This document shows positions 54,709 through 63,844 of a stretch of 64,000 bases of DNA, in pieces. The stretch is taken from assembly GCF_023614235.1 (NCBI RefSeq), contig NZ_CP094264.1, positions 3,162,001-3,226,000 on the forward strand, written 5' to 3'. Within the stretch, counting starts at the first letter, position 1; each line of letters opens with the position of its first letter. A program made the translations under genes and the position numbers. The notes under the pieces were generated by a model. The model had not been told where the DNA came from, ran no database searches, and saw only the letters and a program-made list of their open reading frames with translations. Source of the DNA: Streptomyces sp. MRC013 (GTDB lineage: Bacteria > Actinomycetota > Actinomycetes > Streptomycetales > Streptomycetaceae).

Positions 54709-54729
54709 CGAACGGATAGGGTGCTGGTC

Positions 54730-55640
54730 ATGACTCAGTCGCACCCCGGTATCAGCAAGGCTGTCATCCCCGCCGCGGGGCTCGGCACCCGGTTCCTGCC
54801 CGCCACGAAGGCCACCCCGAAGGAGATGCTGCCGGTCGTCGACAAGCCCGCCATCCAGTACGTGGTCGAGGAGGCGGTGGGCGCCGGGCTGCACGACGTG
54901 CTGATGGTCACCGGCCGGAACAAGCGGCCCCTGGAGGACCACTTCGACCGGAACTACGAACTGGAGGAGGCCCTCTACCGCAAGGGCGACCGCGAGCGGC
55001 TGGAGAGCGTCAGGGAGTCGAACGAGCTGGCCACCATGCACTACGTCCGCCAGGGCGACCCGCGCGGCCTCGGCCACGCCGTCCTGTGCGCCGCCCCGCA
55101 CGTCGGCGACCAGCCGTTCGCCGTCCTTCTCGGCGACGACCTGATCGACCCGCGCGACCCCCTGCTGTCCCGCATGGTGGAGGTCAGGGAGCGGCTGGGC
55201 GGCAGCGTCGTGGCGCTCATGGAGGTCGACCCGGCCCAGATCCACCTCTACGGCTGCGCCGCCGTCGAGCCCGCCGGCGAGTCCGACGTGGTCAGGGTCA
55301 CCGATCTCGTGGAGAAGCCGGAACCCGCCGAGGCCCCCAGCAACTACGCCGTCATCGGCCGGTACGTCCTGGACCCGGCCGTCTTCGGGATACTGCGCGA
55401 GACGGAGCCCGGCCGGGGCGGCGAGATCCAGTTGACCGACGCCCTCCACAAGCTCGCCACCGACAGGGGGCCGGCGGCCCCGTCCACGGCGTCGTCTTCA
55501 AGGGCCGCCGCTACGACACCGGCGACCGCGGCGACTACCTGCGGGCGATTGTCAGAATCGCCTGCGAACGTGAGGATCTGGGACCGGAGTTCCGATCCTG
55601 GCTCCGCCGCTACGTCACCGAGGAGATGCAGACCCTGTGA
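54730..55640 (+). CDS. galU: UTP-glucose-1-phosphate uridylyltransferase GalU (apparent frameshift)
   Basis: 303 aa when repaired. SKAVIPAAGLGTRFLPATKATPKEMLPVVDKPAIQYVVEEAVGAGLHDVLMVTGRNKRPLEDHFD is the nucleotide-binding start; VTDLVEKPEPAEAPSNYAVIGRYVLDPAVFGIL follows. At the G5 run 55466-55470 the frame changes; adding one G gives DRGAGGPVHGVVFKGRRYDTGDRGDYLRAIVRIACEREDLG to the normal C-terminus at 55640. It makes UDP-glucose for trehalose, glycolipid and wall polymers, so true loss is unlikely. Stop overlaps the moeA GTG. Confidence 0.95.
55466..55470 (+). other. G5 homopolymer frameshift site in galU
   Basis: One base appears to be missing from this run; both flanking frames carry well-conserved GalU sequence. 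Confidence 0.85.
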
Positions 55641-56953
55641 GCCCGGCAAGCGCGGAGAGAACCCTCTGGACGGTGGACGAGCACCTCGAGGACGTCCTCG
55701 CGGCCCTCCGTCCGCTGGACCCCATCGAGCTGCGGCTGCCCGACGCCCAGGGCTGCGTGCTGGTCGAGGACGTCACGGTGCCCGTCGCCCTGCCGCCCTT
55801 CGACAACAGCTCCATGGACGGCTACGCGGTGCGCGTCGCCGACGTCGCCGGGGCGAGCGAGGAGTTCCCCGCCGTGCTCACCGTCGTCGGGGACGTGGCG
55901 GCCGGCGGCGAGGGCCTGCCCGGGGTCGGCCCCGGCCAGGCCGCGCGGATCATGACCGGCGCGCCCCTCCCGCCCGGCGCCGAGGCGGTCGTCCCCGTCG
56001 AGTGGACCGACGGCGGCACGGGCGGCGGCGCCGCCACGGGCATGCGCCCGGCCGGCGCCGACCCGGAGGGCGCGAGCGGCGAGGTCCGCGTCCACCGCCC
56101 CGTCGGGCCCCGCGCCCACGTCCGCGCCCGCGGCAGCGACGTGGCCGCCGGCGATCTCGCCCTGGCGGCGGGCACGGTCCTCGGGCCGCCCCAGATCGGC
56201 CTCCTCGCCGCCATCGGCCGCGGCACGGTCCGTGTCCGCCCCCGCCCCCGCGTGGTCGTCCTCTCCACGGGCAGCGAACTCGTCCAGCCGGGCCGCGAGC
56301 TGGGCCCCGGCCAGATCTACGACTCCAACGGCTTCGCCCTGGCCGCCGCCGCCCGCGACGCCGGCGCCATCGCCTACCGGGTCGGCGCCGTCACGGACGA
56401 CGCGGACGCGCTCCGCGCCACCATCGAGGACCAACTGGTCCGCGCGGACCTCCTGGTGACCACCGGCGGCGTCAGCGTCGGCGCGTATGACGTGGTCAAG
56501 GAGGCCCTGTCCGCGGTGTCCGACGCCGACGAGCCGGGCGTCGGCGTCGAGTTCCGCACGCTCGCCATGCAGCCCGGCAAGCCCCAGGGCTTCGGCTCCG
56601 TCGGCCCCGAGCACACGCCGCTGCTCGCCCTGCCGGGCAACCCGGTCTCCTCGTACGTCTCCTTCGAGCTGTTCGCGCGGCCCGCGATCCGCGCCCTCAT
56701 GGGGCTGCGGGACCTCCACCGCCCGCGGGCGCGCGCCGTGCTGTGCGCCGCCGGGCCGCTCCCGTCACCCGCGGGGAAGCGCCAGTTCCTCCGCGGGACG
56801 TACGACGCCCGGACGGGTACCGTCGCTCCTGTGGGCGGTGCCGGATCGCACCTGGTCGCCGCGCTCGCCCAGGCCGACGCGCTCATCGTCGTGCCGGAGG
56901 GCGCCACGCTCGTGGAGCCCGGGGCCGAGGTGGAGGTCGTCCTCGTCGGCTGA
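55637..56953 (+). CDS. moeA: Molybdopterin molybdotransferase MoeA (gephyrin-like Glp)
   Basis: 438 aa. [119 protein letters not shown] and [20 protein letters not shown] are the MoeA domains in order. Inserts molybdate into adenylylated molybdopterin. In Actinobacteria this gene next to SepX/GlpR encodes Glp, which also acts in cell division. GTG 55637 overlaps galU. Confidence 0.96.
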   Translation: MSPASAERTLWTVDEHLEDVLAALRPLDPIELRLPDAQGCVLVEDVTVPVALPPFDNSSMDGYAVRVADVAGASEEFPAVLTVVGDVAAGGEGLPGVGPGQAARIMTGAPLPPGAEAVVPVEWTDGGTGGGAATGMRPAGADPEGASGEVRVHRPVGPRAHVRARGSDVAAGDLALAAGTVLGPPQIGLLAAIGRGTVRVRPRPRVVVLSTGSELVQPGRELGPGQIYDSNGFALAAAARDAGAIAYRVGAVTDDADALRATIEDQLVRADLLVTTGGVSVGAYDVVKEALSAVSDADEPGVGVEFRTLAMQPGKPQGFGSVGPEHTPLLALPGNPVSSYVSFELFARPAIRALMGLRDLHRPRARAVLCAAGPLPSPAGKRQFLRGTYDARTGTVAPVGGAGSHLVAALAQADALIVVPEGATLVEPGAEVEVVLVG

Positions 56954-57045
56954 GCCGGCGGGCGCCGCGGGGCGGCCGTGGCGGTACGGTGGCTGCCGCC
57001 GTGCCGGACAGGACGACCGGCGCCAGGAACACGAGGCGGAGTGAG

Positions 57046-57525
57046 TTGAGTACGCAAGGCAGGCTGACCCACATCGACGAGGCGGGGGCGGCCCGCATGG
57101 TGGACGTCTCGGAGAAGGACGTCACCGTCCGCACCGCGCGCGCCGGCGGCCGGGTCCTGGTGTCGCCGCGGGTGGTGGAGCTGCTGCGCGGCGAGGGCCT
57201 CCCCAAGGGGGACGCCCTCGCCACGGCCCGGATCGCCGGGATCATGGGCGCCAAGCGCACGCCCGACCTCGTCCCGCTCTGCCACCCACTCGCCGTCTCG
57301 GGTGTGGAGGTCGGCCTGGAGGTCGCCGACGACGCGGTCGAGATCACCGCGACCGTGCGGACCACGGACCGCACGGGCGTCGAGATGGAGGCCCTCACGG
57401 CCGTGACCGTGGCCGCCCTCACCGTCGTCGACATGGTCAAGGCGGTCGACAAGACCGCCGTCATCACCGACGTGCGGGTGGAGGAGAAGACGGGCGGCAG
57501 GTCCGGGGACTGGAGCCGGCCGTGA
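57046..57525 (+). CDS. moaC: Cyclic pyranopterin monophosphate synthase MoaC
   Basis: 159 aa. [92 protein letters not shown] and [14 protein letters not shown] match MoaC throughout. Second step of molybdopterin precursor synthesis. Start is TTG 57046 with GGAGTGAG upstream. Overlaps the mogA start (GTGA). Confidence 0.96.
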   Translation: MSTQGRLTHIDEAGAARMVDVSEKDVTVRTARAGGRVLVSPRVVELLRGEGLPKGDALATARIAGIMGAKRTPDLVPLCHPLAVSGVEVGLEVADDAVEITATVRTTDRTGVEMEALTAVTVAALTVVDMVKAVDKTAVITDVRVEEKTGGRSGDWSRP

Positions 57526-58010
57526 CGTACCGCGCGCTGGTGGTCACCGCCTCGAACCGGGCCGCGGCCGGCGTGTACGAGGACCGCGGCGGCCCCCTCC
57601 TCGCCGAGGGGCTGGCGACGCTCGGCTTCGCCGTCGACGGCCCGCGGGTCGTCCCGGACGGCGACCCCGTCGAGGCCGCCCTGCGCGCGGGGGTGGACGC
57701 CGGGTACGACGTGATCCTCACCACCGGCGGCACCGGCGTCTCGCCCACCGACGCCACCCCCGAGGCCACCCGCCGCGTCATCGACCGCGAGGTGCCCGGC
57801 ATCCCGGAGGCCATCCGCGCGCACGGCCGCGGGAAGGTGCCCACGGCGGCCCTCTCCCGGGGCCTCGCCGGCGTCGCGGGCCGCACCCTGATCGTCAACC
57901 TGCCCGGCTCCACCGGCGGCGTACGCGACGGCCTCGCCGTCCTGGGGCCGCTCCTGGCCCACGCGGTGGACCAGCTGCGCGGCGGCGACCATCCGGGTCC
58001 GGCCTCGTGA
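57522..58010 (+). CDS. mogA: Molybdopterin adenylyltransferase MogA/MoaB
   Basis: 162 aa. [69 protein letters not shown] and [31 protein letters not shown] are the MoaB/MogA fold. Adenylylates molybdopterin before MoeA acts. GTG 57522 overlaps moaC and its own stop overlaps the acetyltransferase start. Confidence 0.95.
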   Translation: MTYRALVVTASNRAAAGVYEDRGGPLLAEGLATLGFAVDGPRVVPDGDPVEAALRAGVDAGYDVILTTGGTGVSPTDATPEATRRVIDREVPGIPEAIRAHGRGKVPTAALSRGLAGVAGRTLIVNLPGSTGGVRDGLAVLGPLLAHAVDQLRGGDHPGPAS

Positions 58011-58630
58011 ACCCCGCCTGGCCCGCGACGCTGACCGACGGCGACGTGGTGCTGCGCCCGATCAGGGCCCGCGACCACAGGGAGTGGCGCGAGGTCAACG
58101 CGCGCAACCGCGACTGGCTGCGCCCCTGGGAGGCCACCGTCCCGCCACCCGTGCCGGGGACGCCCCCCTTCCAGCGCCCCACCTACCGGCAGATGGTCCG
58201 CCACCTGCGCGGAGAGGCCAACGCCGGCCGGATGCTGCCGTTCGTGATCGAGTACCGGGGCCGGCTCGTCGGGCAGATCACCGTCGCCGGGATCACCTGG
58301 GGCTCGATGTGCTCCGGGCACGTCGGCTACTGGGTCGACCAGGACGTCGCGGGCCGCGGCGTCATGCCCACGGCGGTCGCGCTCGCCGTCGACCACTGCT
58401 TCGGGGCGGTCGGGCTGCACCGGATCGAGGTGTGCATTCGCCCCGAGAACGGGCCGAGCCGCCGCGTCGTGGAGAAATTGGGATTCCGCGAGGAGGGCCT
58501 GCGCCCGCGGTACCTCCACATCGACGGCGCCTGGCGCGACCACCTCGTCTTCGCGCTGACCGCGGAGGAGGTCCCCGAAGGGCTGCTGCGGCGCTGGCAC
58601 AGGTCGCGGCGGGAACACCGCATGAAATAA
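58007..58630 (+). CDS. GNAT N-acetyltransferase, RimJ-like
   Basis: 207 aa. LTDGDVVLRPIRARDHREWREVNARNRDWLRPWEAT, GRLVGQITVAGITWGSMCSGHVGYWVDQDVAGRGVMPTAVALAVDHCFGAVGLHRIEVCIRPENGPSRRVVEKLGFREEGLRPRYLHIDGAWRDHLVFALT is a full RimJ/RimL-type acetyltransferase. Typically acetylates protein N-termini, often of ribosomal proteins. GTG 58007 overlaps mogA by 4 nt. Last gene of the galU-moeA-moaC-mogA run. Confidence 0.94.
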   Translation: MNPAWPATLTDGDVVLRPIRARDHREWREVNARNRDWLRPWEATVPPPVPGTPPFQRPTYRQMVRHLRGEANAGRMLPFVIEYRGRLVGQITVAGITWGSMCSGHVGYWVDQDVAGRGVMPTAVALAVDHCFGAVGLHRIEVCIRPENGPSRRVVEKLGFREEGLRPRYLHIDGAWRDHLVFALTAEEVPEGLLRRWHRSRREHRMK

Positions 58631-58770
58631 TTCATTTGTTCGAATTAATGGCCCGCACGGGCGCAATCGATCTGACCAATCACAAAAATGGCAGTGATAT
58701 CAGCCAGATCGTGCGACACACCGGCCCAATTGGCCGATGCCCCCGCGCCGACACCTCTACCGTGTGGGAC

Positions 58771-59847
58771 GTGAGCAGCAGCGGCCTCATCTACGCAGTC
58801 ATCGTCGGAGCCTGGGCCGCCTATCTGGTGCCGATGTGGCTCCGCAGGCAGGACGAGCTGAACGAAGCGCGCCCCACCGAACGCTTCAGCACCGCCATCC
58901 GGCTCCTGTCCGGAAGAGCGGGGATGGAGCGCCGGTACGCCAGGGAACTGCGCGCCCGCGGCGCCGACGAGGAGGGGCGGGCACCCGACGTGGACCCGGA
59001 CGCCGAGACCGAGCAGATCGACTCGGCCGACGTCCGGGCCTTCGCCGCGCCCCCGTGCCACACGGAGGCGCGCCTGGAACTCCCCGGGGCCCCCGCGACG
59101 CGCGGGGCGGCCGCGGCCCCCGAGGCCCCGCCCCGCCCCGCCCCGTCGCGGGTGGCCGCCGAGCGGGCCCGCCGCTCCCGCGTGCTGGCCCGCCGCCGCC
59201 GCACGACGGTGCTCCTCTTCCTCGCCTTCACCGTGGGCGCGATCGTCGCGGCCGTGGGCGGTCTCGCGTTCCTGTGGGCGCCGGGTGCCCCGGCCGTCCT
59301 GCTCAGCGCGTACATCGTGTACCTGCGCCGCCAGGAGCGCCGCCGCTTCGTGTACGTGATGGACCGGCGCCGTGCCGAGGCCGCGGCCCAGCGCCTCCGT
59401 GAGAACCGCCCCCGCCGCGGCCGCCCGGCGGCGCCCGCCCTCCCGGACGGGGACCCCCCGGCACACCAGGAGCCGGCCGTGCCGCCGGTGTCCCCGGCTG
59501 AGGCGGACCGCCGTGCCCTCGTCGAGCAGACCGACCACGCCGAATGGGTCGACCAGCAGCGCGACCGAGGCCCGGCGCGGGGCGACAGCTGGGACCCCGT
59601 ACCGGTCCCGCTCCCCACCTACGTCACCGCCCCGGTGGCCCCGCGCGCCACGGGCGGCGTGGACGTCACCGACCCGGAGACGTGGAGCGCCGCCCGCTCC
59701 TCCCCGGCGGAGCCCACTCCGCCCCCGCCCACCCGCAGAAACCCGAACCCCTCGGCCACGGCCCCGCGCCACCCCCGCGACCACGGCCGCACCCCGCTGT
59801 TCGACCAGTACGCCGACGACGACCGGCCCCGAGCGGCCAACGAGTGA
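58771..59847 (+). CDS. sepX: Divisome membrane protein SepX (GlpR)
   Basis: 358 aa. N-terminal TM SSSGLIYAVIVGAWAAYLVPMWLRRQDELNEARPTERFSTAIRLLSGR is the hallmark of SepX/GlpR; two central TMs (VLLFLAFTVGAIVAAVGGLAFLW, PAVLLSAYIVYLRRQERRRF) follow, with a Pro-rich cytoplasmic tail (TYVTAP, DVTDPETWSAARSS). In Streptomyces SepX organises FtsZ rings; in corynebacteria GlpR is the membrane receptor of Glp (MoeA-like), encoded four genes upstream here. GTG 58771 chosen; another in-frame GTG is at 58762. The 140-bp A/T-richer gap upstream carries its own promoter. Confidence 0.92.
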   Translation: MSSSGLIYAVIVGAWAAYLVPMWLRRQDELNEARPTERFSTAIRLLSGRAGMERRYARELRARGADEEGRAPDVDPDAETEQIDSADVRAFAAPPCHTEARLELPGAPATRGAAAAPEAPPRPAPSRVAAERARRSRVLARRRRTTVLLFLAFTVGAIVAAVGGLAFLWAPGAPAVLLSAYIVYLRRQERRRFVYVMDRRRAEAAAQRLRENRPRRGRPAAPALPDGDPPAHQEPAVPPVSPAEADRRALVEQTDHAEWVDQQRDRGPARGDSWDPVPVPLPTYVTAPVAPRATGGVDVTDPETWSAARSSPAEPTPPPPTRRNPNPSATAPRHPRDHGRTPLFDQYADDDRPRAANE

Positions 59848-59893
59848 CCCCCGCGCCCCGCCCCGCGGTGCCCGGACCGGCAACGGATTTCCG

Positions 59894-59913
59894 AGCACCC
59901 CGACCGGGGTGCT
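59894..59913 (+). terminator. Hairpin between sepX and tRNA-Ala
   Basis: 8-bp perfect stem (AGCACCCC/GGGGTGCT), 4-nt loop GACC, followed by AATGTTT. Likely terminates sepX. Confidence 0.75.
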
Positions 59914-59932
59914 AATGTTTCACACGTCGCAA

Positions 59933-60006
59933 GGGCCTGTGGCGCAGACTGGTAGCGCACCTCGTTCGCATCGAGGGGGTCAGGGGTTCAAATCCCCTCA
60001 GGTCCA
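59933..60006 (+). tRNA. tRNA-Ala(CGC)
   Basis: 74 nt. Acceptor GGGCCTG pairs with CAGGTCC, discriminator A; anticodon stem CCTCG/CGAGG with loop TTCGCAT gives anticodon CGC (reads GCG, Ala); T-arm GGGGTTCAAATCCCC. CCA not encoded. Acceptor pair 3-70 is a G-U pair, as usual for tRNA-Ala. Confidence 0.96.
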
Positions 60007-60708
60007 CGCACGGGCCGTTCGCGGGTTAGTCCGGGAACGGTTCGCGAGATCCCGATCAGACGGTCACCGTCGGGTCGGGATCTCGCCGTTTCAGGCGTGG
60101 TTGGTACGCAAGTCTGCCCACCTGCCCGCTGGGGCGACGCCCTCCGGGCGGCGGGTCGGGATCGGCGGTGGAGATGCGGGCGTGCCGCGGGGACCGCGGG
60201 CGTGGGGCCGTGCGCCCGCGGTCTCGTGGTTCGTCTGACGGTCGTGGACCGTCTTCCACGGGCCGAACCGTTCAGGCGGTCACGCCGCTGAACGGCGGTC
60301 CGCACCCCGTGCGGAATCCCGTCGACCGCCTGCCGGTGATCCCGCCACCGGTCGGACCCGTCCGCGAACGGCCCGCAGACGACGGCTCTTGAGCAGCCCT
60401 CGGGAATGTCACGGGATCCCGTCCAGCCGGAAGGCCGGGCGGGGTTCCGGCGTCTCGGGCCCCGCGCGGAGTGGTGTTCGAACGCGGGCGGGGCCTCGGG
60501 CGCTGGTCCGGCGGAGAGGCGCCGGCCGGGGGTCGGGGCGGCGGCCTGGGCCACGGTGTGTGCGGTGGCGGTCCGCCGCCGGTGGCCGCCGGTCCGGAGG
60601 CCGGCGAGGACGGCTCGGGCCGCTGCGCGGGGACGGCTGATCCGGGTCAAGGCGGGGGCAGGCCGCGGCCGGTGCGAGTCCGCCGGCCGGGCGCCGGCAG
60701 GCCCGTGC
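60007..60708. other. Gene-free stretch downstream of tRNA-Ala
   Basis: 702 bp. No integrase, no second tRNA 3'-end copy and no coding signal; ORFs on both strands are Arg/Gly-rich shadows. Confidence 0.5.
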
Positions 60709-61119
60709 TCACGCTCGCGGGAGCCCCGCCCCGGGTGCGGGGTCGCCGCGGCGGGCGCGACGGGCTCCGGTCAGCAGCAGGACGCACGCGAGCATGAAGA
60801 GCGGCCAGGGCGTGAACGGGAGGACCACGGCGTCGACGACGGTCCATCCTCCCAGGGTCCAGGCGATGAAGGCCGGCGGGACGACGCCGCGGCGGTCCAG
60901 CCACAGCACCGTCGAGCCGACCAGGACGAGCGGCACGCCGAAGCTCGCCAGGCTCAGCCAGTACGCGCTGCCCGCCGGGCTCATGGCGGCGAAGTCCTCG
61001 CCCCACAACCCGCCGCTGAACCATGTCCCGGCGTGGCGCGCGGCTCCCTCCACCGTCAGCGCGCCGATCGTGTGCGCGATCCCGCAGAACGTGACGATCC
61101 AGCCGGCCCACCTGATCAC
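60709..61119 (-). CDS. DUF6463 family membrane protein
   Basis: 136 aa with four hydrophobic segments: WAGWIVTFCGIAHTIGALTVEG, AYWLSLASFGVPLVLVGSTVLW, PPAFIAWTLGGWTVVDAVVLPF and LFMLACVLLLTGA. The N-terminal G-x-A-H-T pattern and spacing match DUF6463 proteins. GTG 61119 has GGAG 7 nt upstream. Divergent from the TetR gene, with the operator array between; very likely its target. Confidence 0.85.
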   Translation of the reverse strand: MIRWAGWIVTFCGIAHTIGALTVEGAARHAGTWFSGGLWGEDFAAMSPAGSAYWLSLASFGVPLVLVGSTVLWLDRRGVVPPAFIAWTLGGWTVVDAVVLPFTPWPLFMLACVLLLTGARRARRGDPAPGAGLPRA

Positions 61120-61236
61120 CCGAGTTCTCCGTTCCTTGAGCGAAGCCGGTGGCGCGGCCTCGTCGCGGTCGTTCCCGCCGGCCGTCCCCGGCGGTCGCCC
61201 CCGCCCGGTGGGGGAGCGCTGACCTTCGGGGCCGCG

Positions 61237-61306
61237 GTTCCGATTCCCGGGTTTCGATACTACAGTTTCGGTACCGATGTTTCGATACCTCCGTTCCGTA
61301 TCATGC
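61237..61306. promoter_or_regulatory. Five-copy 14-bp phased operator array
   Basis: Ten-mers close to GTTTCGATAC start at 61237, 61251, 61265, 61279 and 61293, exactly 14 bp apart: GTTCCGATTC, GTTTCGATAC, GTTTCGGTAC, GTTTCGATAC, GTTCCGTATC. The three central copies are almost identical. The array fills the gap just upstream of the TetR start and between it and the DUF6463 gene. Confidence 0.8.
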
Positions 61307-61310
61307 GGGG

Positions 61311-61943
61311 ATGAGAGTGGGAAAGCACCGAGGCGGACGGCCCCGGGACACGCGTGTGGACCACAGGATCCTGCAGACCACCCGTGAGCTGATCGACGAA
61401 GTCGGCTACCCGGCCCTGACCGTCGACCGGGTCGCGGCGCGCGCCGGGGTGGGCAAGGCGGCGATCTACCGCCGCTACGCCTCCAAGGCCGAGATGGCGT
61501 TCGTCGCCACCGTGCACGAGCAGCGGCTGCCCCTGCCGGCAGGCACCGGCTCCCTGCACGGGGACCTGCTGGCGCTGATCCGCGCGTTTCACGTCCGCAT
61601 GGCCACCCCGGCGGCCCGGCAGCTGGCACCTGCCCTGATCGGCGAACTCGCCGGCAATCCCGAGCTGGGCACCCGGTTCCAGGACACCTTCCTCGCCGCC
61701 GAACGGGCCGCCTTCGCCGAAATCATCGAACAGGCCGTGGCCCGCGGCGAGCTGGCCGGGGCCGTCGACCCCGCGACGGCCCACCTGCTGCTGCTCGGCT
61801 CCCTGGCGTCCGCCCTGTACATCCTCAACCTGCCCGTCGACGACGCGATGGTCGCCGACCTCGCCACCGCCGCCGCGGCGGGAGTCACCGCCCTGGCCGA
61901 CCGGCACCGGGGTGTTCCCGGCGGGGCCGCCGAACCGCGCTGA
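61311..61943 (+). CDS. TetR-family transcriptional regulator
   Basis: 210 aa. HTH: TRVDHRILQTTRELIDEVGYPALTVDRVAARAGVGKAAIYRRYASKAEMAFVAT; the C-terminal part (AEIIEQAVARGELAGAVDPATAHLLLLGSLASALYI) is the TetR_C ligand/dimer domain. ATG 61311 with GCGGGG upstream. The adjacent repeat array suggests autoregulation and control of the DUF6463 gene. Confidence 0.93.
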   Translation: MRVGKHRGGRPRDTRVDHRILQTTRELIDEVGYPALTVDRVAARAGVGKAAIYRRYASKAEMAFVATVHEQRLPLPAGTGSLHGDLLALIRAFHVRMATPAARQLAPALIGELAGNPELGTRFQDTFLAAERAAFAEIIEQAVARGELAGAVDPATAHLLLLGSLASALYILNLPVDDAMVADLATAAAAGVTALADRHRGVPGGAAEPR

Positions 61944-62028
61944 CGGGGGCCTCGCCCCTGCCGGGCGGCGGCCCTCCGGAGGCGGCTCCCGCGCGCGGCG
62001 GGTGCCGGGTCTCCTTCGGTGGAAAGGC

Positions 62029-62064
62029 GGGAGCCCCGTCCGACCGAGGCCGGACGGGGCTCCC
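62029..62064. terminator. Strong bidirectional terminator
   Basis: Perfect 14-bp stem (GGGAGCCCCGTCCG and complement) with an 8-nt loop, between the convergent TetR and FG-GAP genes. Confidence 0.92.
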
Positions 62065-62083
62065 GCTCGGGGCCCGGGACGGG

Positions 62084-63844
62084 TCAGTGGAGCTGGGTGT
62101 AGGTGTTCCAGCCCGTGCCGAGGCTCGTGCGGGTGGTGAAGGGGTTGGCCGTGCCCGTGTGGGTGGCGACGTAGCGGTAGAGCGTGCCGCCCGGCGTGAC
62201 GGCCAGCAGGTCGGCGCGGCCGTCGCCGGTGACGTCGCCGGGGGCGACCAGCTTGGTGTACGCCTGCCAGCCGGTGCCGACCTTCACACGCGCCTTGAAC
62301 GGGGCGCTCGCGTCGCCCGTGCCGGCGTACAGGTACAGCGTGCCGCCCGGGGTGCGGGCCAGCAGGTCGGCGCGGCCGTCGCCGGTGATGTCGCCCGCAC
62401 CGACCAGGGCGTTGTAGACGCCCCAGCCGGAGCCGACGCCGGTGCGGCCCGCGAAGCCCTGGCCACGGCCGTCACCGCGGTACAGGTACAGCGTGCCGCC
62501 CGGGGTGCGGGCCAGCAGGTCGCCCTTGCCGTCGCCGCTCAGGTCGCCCGGACCGGTCAGGACGTTGAACGCCCCCCAGCCGCGGCCCAGCGAGATCACA
62601 CCGGCGTCCTGGTAGTTGTACAGGGTGCCCTCGTAGACCTCCAGCAGGTCGGCTCTCCCGTCGGCGTTCAGGGAGCTGGGGAAGTACACGCGGGCGCCGG
62701 TCCAGCCGCCCAGTTCGCTGATCCGGACGCGCGAGGTGAACGTGCCGTTGTTGCGCGAGTGGTATGTGAACAGGGTGCCCTCCCGGTCGAGGCCGAGGAT
62801 CTCGGCCTTGCCGGTCTGGGGGTTGCCGCCGGTGCCGACGATCAGCTCCGCGTTGTTCCAGCTGGAGTCGGCCCACTGGCTGCGCGCGGTGGGACGGCCC
62901 GTGGCGTCCGTGCCGTAGACGTACATCGCGCCGGCCGTGGTGCGGGCGAACAGCTCCGAGCGGCCGTCGCCGGTGATGTCGTCGAAGCTGGTCAGCTGGT
63001 TGTAGATGTGCCAGCCGGTGCCGACCTTCACGCGTGCCTTGAACGGGGCGGCGGCGTTGCCGGAGCCCGGGTAGAAGAACAGGTCGCCGTTCGGGGTGCG
63101 GGCGTACAGGTCGCCCAGGCCGTCCCCGTCCGCGTCGCTCACGCCGACCAGCTGGTCGTAGACGTGCCAGCCGGCGCCGACCCTCGTGCGCGCCTGGAGC
63201 GGGGCGCTGCCGCTGCGGTTGCCGCGGTACAGGTACAGCTCGCCGCCGGGCGCGCGGGCCAGTACGTCGACGGTGCCGTCACCGCTGACGTCGCCGGTCG
63301 ACAGGACCTTGTTGTAGGTGTTCCAGCCGTTGCCGGTCCAGTAGGGGCTGGACGTGCCCGTGCCGCCGCTGTACGTCTCGCGGAACGCGAGGGTGCCGTA
63401 CGGGGAGAGCGTCAGCACGTCGGCCGTGCCGTCGCCGGTGACGTCGCCGACCGGGACGACGTCCTTGAACTTCTCCCCCGGATCCCCGTACAGGCCGTAC
63501 TCGGTGTCGGTGCCCGTCTCGGAACGCTTCAGGTAGTAGACGTCGTTGAGCCCGCGGTACAGCAGGTCGCTGACGCCGTCGCCGGTGAAGTCGTGGCGGG
63601 TCGGCGCCGCCGCGGCGCCCTCGGCCGTCTCCGACGACATGCGGGCGCGCTTCTTCGGCAACTGGCCCCGGGGCGCCTCGAAGTCGGGCGTGACCCGCTC
63701 GACCGGCGCGCGGTGCGCCGGGGCGCCGCCGTCGTCGGCGACGGCCGTGCCCGAGAGCAGCAGCCCGGAGGCGAGGACGAGAGCGGTGCACGAAGCGAGT
63801 CTGCGGGTACGCGCGTGTGCGCGGCCCGTGCGGTGGAACGCCAT
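62084..63844 (-). CDS. Secreted FG-GAP/VCBS repeat protein
   Basis: 586 aa. Signal peptide: MAFHRTGRAHARTRRLA then a hydrophobic core ending SGTAVADDG. The rest is about ten repeats of ~48 residues, each with a DxTGDGxxDLLxR Ca2+-binding loop and an LYLY strand (for example GDITGDGRADLLARTPGGTLYLYAG), predicting a beta-propeller. Similar to Streptomyces secreted FG-GAP proteins fused to hydrolases, but no enzyme domain is present here. ATG 63844 follows GGGGGG. Likely binds carbohydrate or calcium outside the cell. Confidence 0.92.
   Translation of the reverse strand: MAFHRTGRAHARTRRLASCTALVLASGLLLSGTAVADDGGAPAHRAPVERVTPDFEAPRGQLPKKRARMSSETAEGAAAAPTRHDFTGDGVSDLLYRGLNDVYYLKRSETGTDTEYGLYGDPGEKFKDVVPVGDVTGDGTADVLTLSPYGTLAFRETYSGGTGTSSPYWTGNGWNTYNKVLSTGDVSGDGTVDVLARAPGGELYLYRGNRSGSAPLQARTRVGAGWHVYDQLVGVSDADGDGLGDLYARTPNGDLFFYPGSGNAAAPFKARVKVGTGWHIYNQLTSFDDITGDGRSELFARTTAGAMYVYGTDATGRPTARSQWADSSWNNAELIVGTGGNPQTGKAEILGLDREGTLFTYHSRNNGTFTSRVRISELGGWTGARVYFPSSLNADGRADLLEVYEGTLYNYQDAGVISLGRGWGAFNVLTGPGDLSGDGKGDLLARTPGGTLYLYRGDGRGQGFAGRTGVGSGWGVYNALVGAGDITGDGRADLLARTPGGTLYLYAGTGDASAPFKARVKVGTGWQAYTKLVAPGDVTGDGRADLLAVTPGGTLYRYVATHTGTANPFTTRTSLGTGWNTYTQLH

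Noticed and set aside
60007..60708. Integrated element at tRNA-Ala
   Set aside because: No integrase and no duplicated tRNA 3' end in the following 700 bp.
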